Source: Bacillota bacterium
GTDB lineage: Bacteria > Bacillota > UBA4882 > UBA8346
NCBI GenBank assembly: GCA_023435565.1
Contig: JAEYRN010000080.1
Span: forward strand, 1 to 6,744
DNA: 6,744 nucleotides
Direction of reading: 5' to 3'
Position numbers and translations under genes: made by a program. Shown here in pieces: positions 5,446 through 6,744 of the stretch; position 1 is the stretch's first letter; the number at the start of each line of letters is the position of its first letter. Below the pieces are notes generated by a model. It was not told the DNA's origin and did no database searches. It saw nothing but the letters and a program-made list of their open reading frames with translations.

Positions 5446-6525
5446 ATGAGTTCAAATTTAAACGCGCTTAACCTAGGAGGTTTAAAGGTTAATCTTCCAA
5501 TTATTCAAGGTGGCATGGGAGTTGGAATTTCCTTATCAGGTTTAGCATCCGCAGTAGCAAATGAGGGAGGGATCGGAGTTATCGCGGCGGCTTCGATTGG
5601 GATGTTTGAGCCGAATTTTGGAACCGATTTTATTAAAGCCAATATTTTAGCCTTAAAAAAAGAAATCCGGAAGGCCCGGCAAATGACTAAAGGCATCCTA
5701 GGCGTCAATATTATGGTGGCGCTGACCAACTTTACCGATATGGTTAAAACTGCAATTGATGAAGGAATCGATGTTATTTTTTCCGGGGCCGGTCTCCCAT
5801 TAAACCTTCCTCAATTTTTAAAGAAAACCGATCACACTAAATTGGTTCCCATCATCTCATCAGCCAGAGCAGCTTCAATAATAACCAAACGTTGGGCTGA
5901 AAAGTATAATTATGTTCCGGATGCTTTTGTAGTAGAAGGGCCATTGGCCGGCGGTCATCTGGGATTTAACGAGCAGCAACTCCAAAATCCCGACTTTGCC
6001 TTAGAGAATTTAATCCCGAAAGTGATTGCCGAGGTGAAAGTCTCTGAAGAAAAATATCAAAAATCAATTCCGGTAATCGCTGCCGGTGGAATATATAGCG
6101 GCGCCGATATTCGTAAATTTTTAGATTTGGGCGCTTCCGGTCTACAAATGGCGACTCGCTTTGTGACTACCGATGAGTGTGATGCAGCCCCCGAGTTTAA
6201 AAATGCTTATCTCAATTCTAAAGAGGATGATCTGGTTATCATCAAAAGCCCGGTTGGCATGTTGGGCCGAGCGATTAAAAACAAGTTCATCAATGATGTC
6301 GCCCGTGGTAAAAATAAACCTTTTAAATGTCCGTTTCACTGTATTTCTACTTGCGACTATCAAAAGAGCCCCTACTGTATCGCCTTGGCTCTAATTAATG
6401 CCCAACGCGGTAATTTGAGACAGGGATTTGCTTTCTCCGGATCCAACGCTTACCGGGCTAAAGAGATTATTCCAGTGAAAAGACTAATTGATTCCTTGAT
6501 CAAGGAATACCAATCATGTAAGTGA
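5446..6525 (+). CDS. nitronate monooxygenase-family flavoprotein with C-terminal cysteine cluster
   Basis: A 359-aa FMN-dependent TIM-barrel enzyme of the nitronate monooxygenase/2-nitropropane dioxygenase family (PF03060), which oxidises alkyl nitronates; enoyl-ACP reductase FabK is a close relative. Visible motifs are QGGMGVG (21-27), GGIGVIAAAS (41-50), FSGAGLP (112-118), EGPLAGGHLGF (164-174, His171 at the catalytic histidine position), IPVIAAGGI (208-216) and GASGLQMATRFV (229-240, FMN phosphate region). The protein is longer than FabK. Beyond the barrel it carries C295, C299, C303 and C311 (Cx3Cx3Cx7C) and a conserved-looking tail (AQRGNLRQGFAFSGSNAYR). This layout is familiar from clostridial members and may bind a metal or Fe-S cluster. 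The start is set by AAAGGAG (5432-5438) 7 bp before ATG. Exact substrate is unknown. It is flanked by terminators on both sides, so it is probably a single-gene unit. Confidence 0.88.
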   Translation: MSSNLNALNLGGLKVNLPIIQGGMGVGISLSGLASAVANEGGIGVIAAASIGMFEPNFGTDFIKANILALKKEIRKARQMTKGILGVNIMVALTNFTDMVKTAIDEGIDVIFSGAGLPLNLPQFLKKTDHTKLVPIISSARAASIITKRWAEKYNYVPDAFVVEGPLAGGHLGFNEQQLQNPDFALENLIPKVIAEVKVSEEKYQKSIPVIAAGGIYSGADIRKFLDLGASGLQMATRFVTTDECDAAPEFKNAYLNSKEDDLVIIKSPVGMLGRAIKNKFINDVARGKNKPFKCPFHCISTCDYQKSPYCIALALINAQRGNLRQGFAFSGSNAYRAKEIIPVKRLIDSLIKEYQSCK

Positions 6526-6542
6526 CAATTCACCATCTATGA

Positions 6543-6570
6543 TAAACAGGGCGAGAAATCGCCCTGTTTA
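6543..6570 (+). terminator. strong intrinsic terminator after the nitronate monooxygenase gene
   Basis: TAAACAGGGCGA (6543-6554) and TCGCCCTGTTTA (6559-6570) form a perfect 12-bp stem capped by a GAAA tetraloop, 17 bp after the stop codon. The T-rich tail (TGTTTATTCATTT) follows, and because the stem ends in AAA/TTT it could work in both directions. Confidence 0.85.
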
Positions 6571-6627
6571 TTCATTTGGTATATTCCGGCGGGAAAATCA
6601 TTTGCTGTATGGATTTAATACTGTCAA

Positions 6628-6680
6628 TATTCTGTGAAAATGTCATGTAAAAGTAGGAAAATTATTCAGTGAAAATGTCA
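6628..6680 (+). repeat. pair of 18-bp direct repeats, 35 bp apart
   Basis: The copies at 6628-6645 (TATTCTGTGAAAATGTCA) and 6663-6680 (TATTCAGTGAAAATGTCA) agree at 17 of 18 positions. The second copy lies inside the hairpin at 6656-6695. They fit transposase-binding sites or an operator array. Confidence 0.8.
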
Positions 6681-6695
6681 CTAGAATAATTTTCC
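6656..6695. repeat. 17-bp stem hairpin
   Basis: GGAAAATTATTC (6656-6667) is the exact reverse complement of GAATAATTTTCC (6684-6695), and AGTGA (6668-6672) pairs with TCACT (6678-6682). The result is a 17-bp stem with a single bulged A (6683) and a 5-nt loop. There is no gene immediately on its left to terminate (the previous gene already has a terminator at 6543-6570), so a role as a mobile-element end or operator is more likely. Confidence 0.75.
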
Positions 6696-6744
6696 ATATA
6701 CAATTAACGCCAAGCACATTTAGAACTGAATAATGCATTAAGGA

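Larger units (their letters stand above)
6622..6744 (+). mobile_element. possible left end of an IS21-family insertion sequence (partial)
   Basis: Beginning at or near a TG (TGTCAATATTC at 6622, or TGTGAAAATG at 6633), this stretch holds two copies of an 18-bp repeat ending in GTGAAAATGTCA (6628-6645 and 6663-6680) and a long hairpin. Multiple short direct repeats at each end and 5'-TG termini are typical of IS21-family elements, and GTGAAAATGTCA-like end repeats are familiar from clostridial members (recollection, not a search). About 60 bp without an open frame follow, ending in AAGGA at the window edge, which could be the ribosome site of an istA transposase just outside. No transposase sequence is visible, so this remains inference. 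The 50 bp before it (6571-6621) show nothing. Confidence 0.35.

Noticed and set aside
5446..6525. FabK enoyl-ACP reductase as the identity of the flavoprotein
   Set aside because: It is longer than FabK, has GPLAGGH rather than FabK's GMEAGGH, has a C-terminal cysteine cluster, and no fatty-acid synthesis genes are adjacent. The general NMO family call is safer.

Overview
The window looks like the chromosome of an anaerobic, moderate-GC Gram-positive-type bacterium. Clostridia (Peptococcaceae/Syntrophomonas-like) is my best guess, with Chloroflexi/Dehalococcoidia as an alternative. The reasons are strong AGGAGG-type ribosome sites at every gene, a type II pantothenate kinase, a DUF3298/DUF4163 protein, a CxxC-x17-CxxC zinc-ribbon protein, and a nitronate-monooxygenase-family enzyme with a C-terminal cysteine cluster. 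The lineage is inference; no rRNA or other phylogenetic marker is present.

Layout from left to right. Bases 1-124 may hold the end of an unidentified plus-strand gene. A minus-strand pstS (139-948) follows, facing away from the rest, with three copies of an 8-bp motif upstream on an 11-bp helical phase (1007-1047), as expected of a PhoP/PhoB operator. No pstCAB is in view. On the plus strand, a good sigma-A promoter (1149-1177) starts a leader of about 200 nt carrying an intrinsic terminator and a possible competing antiterminator. It precedes a two-gene operon: an OPT-family membrane transporter (1383-3038) and, 4 bp later, a type II pantothenate kinase (3043-3888). A large inverted repeat (3907-3988) closes the operon.

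A minus-strand DUF3298-type protein (4026-4616) comes next. It shares a 377-bp intergenic region with the divergent zinc-ribbon gene (4994-5302), which has an extended -10 promoter and a foldable 5' UTR. After a terminator lies a nitronate monooxygenase-like flavoprotein (5446-6525), followed by a 12-bp perfect terminator hairpin with a GAAA loop. The last ~120 bp carry a near-perfect 18-bp direct repeat and a long hairpin resembling the left end of an IS21-type insertion sequence whose transposase would lie beyond the window.

The functional themes are phosphate acquisition under Pho-type control, and probable uptake plus phosphorylation of a CoA precursor or a peptide-like substrate under leader-RNA control. 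The other genes look like stand-alone housekeeping or stress genes. The best candidate for something undescribed is the leader of the OPT-pantothenate kinase operon.
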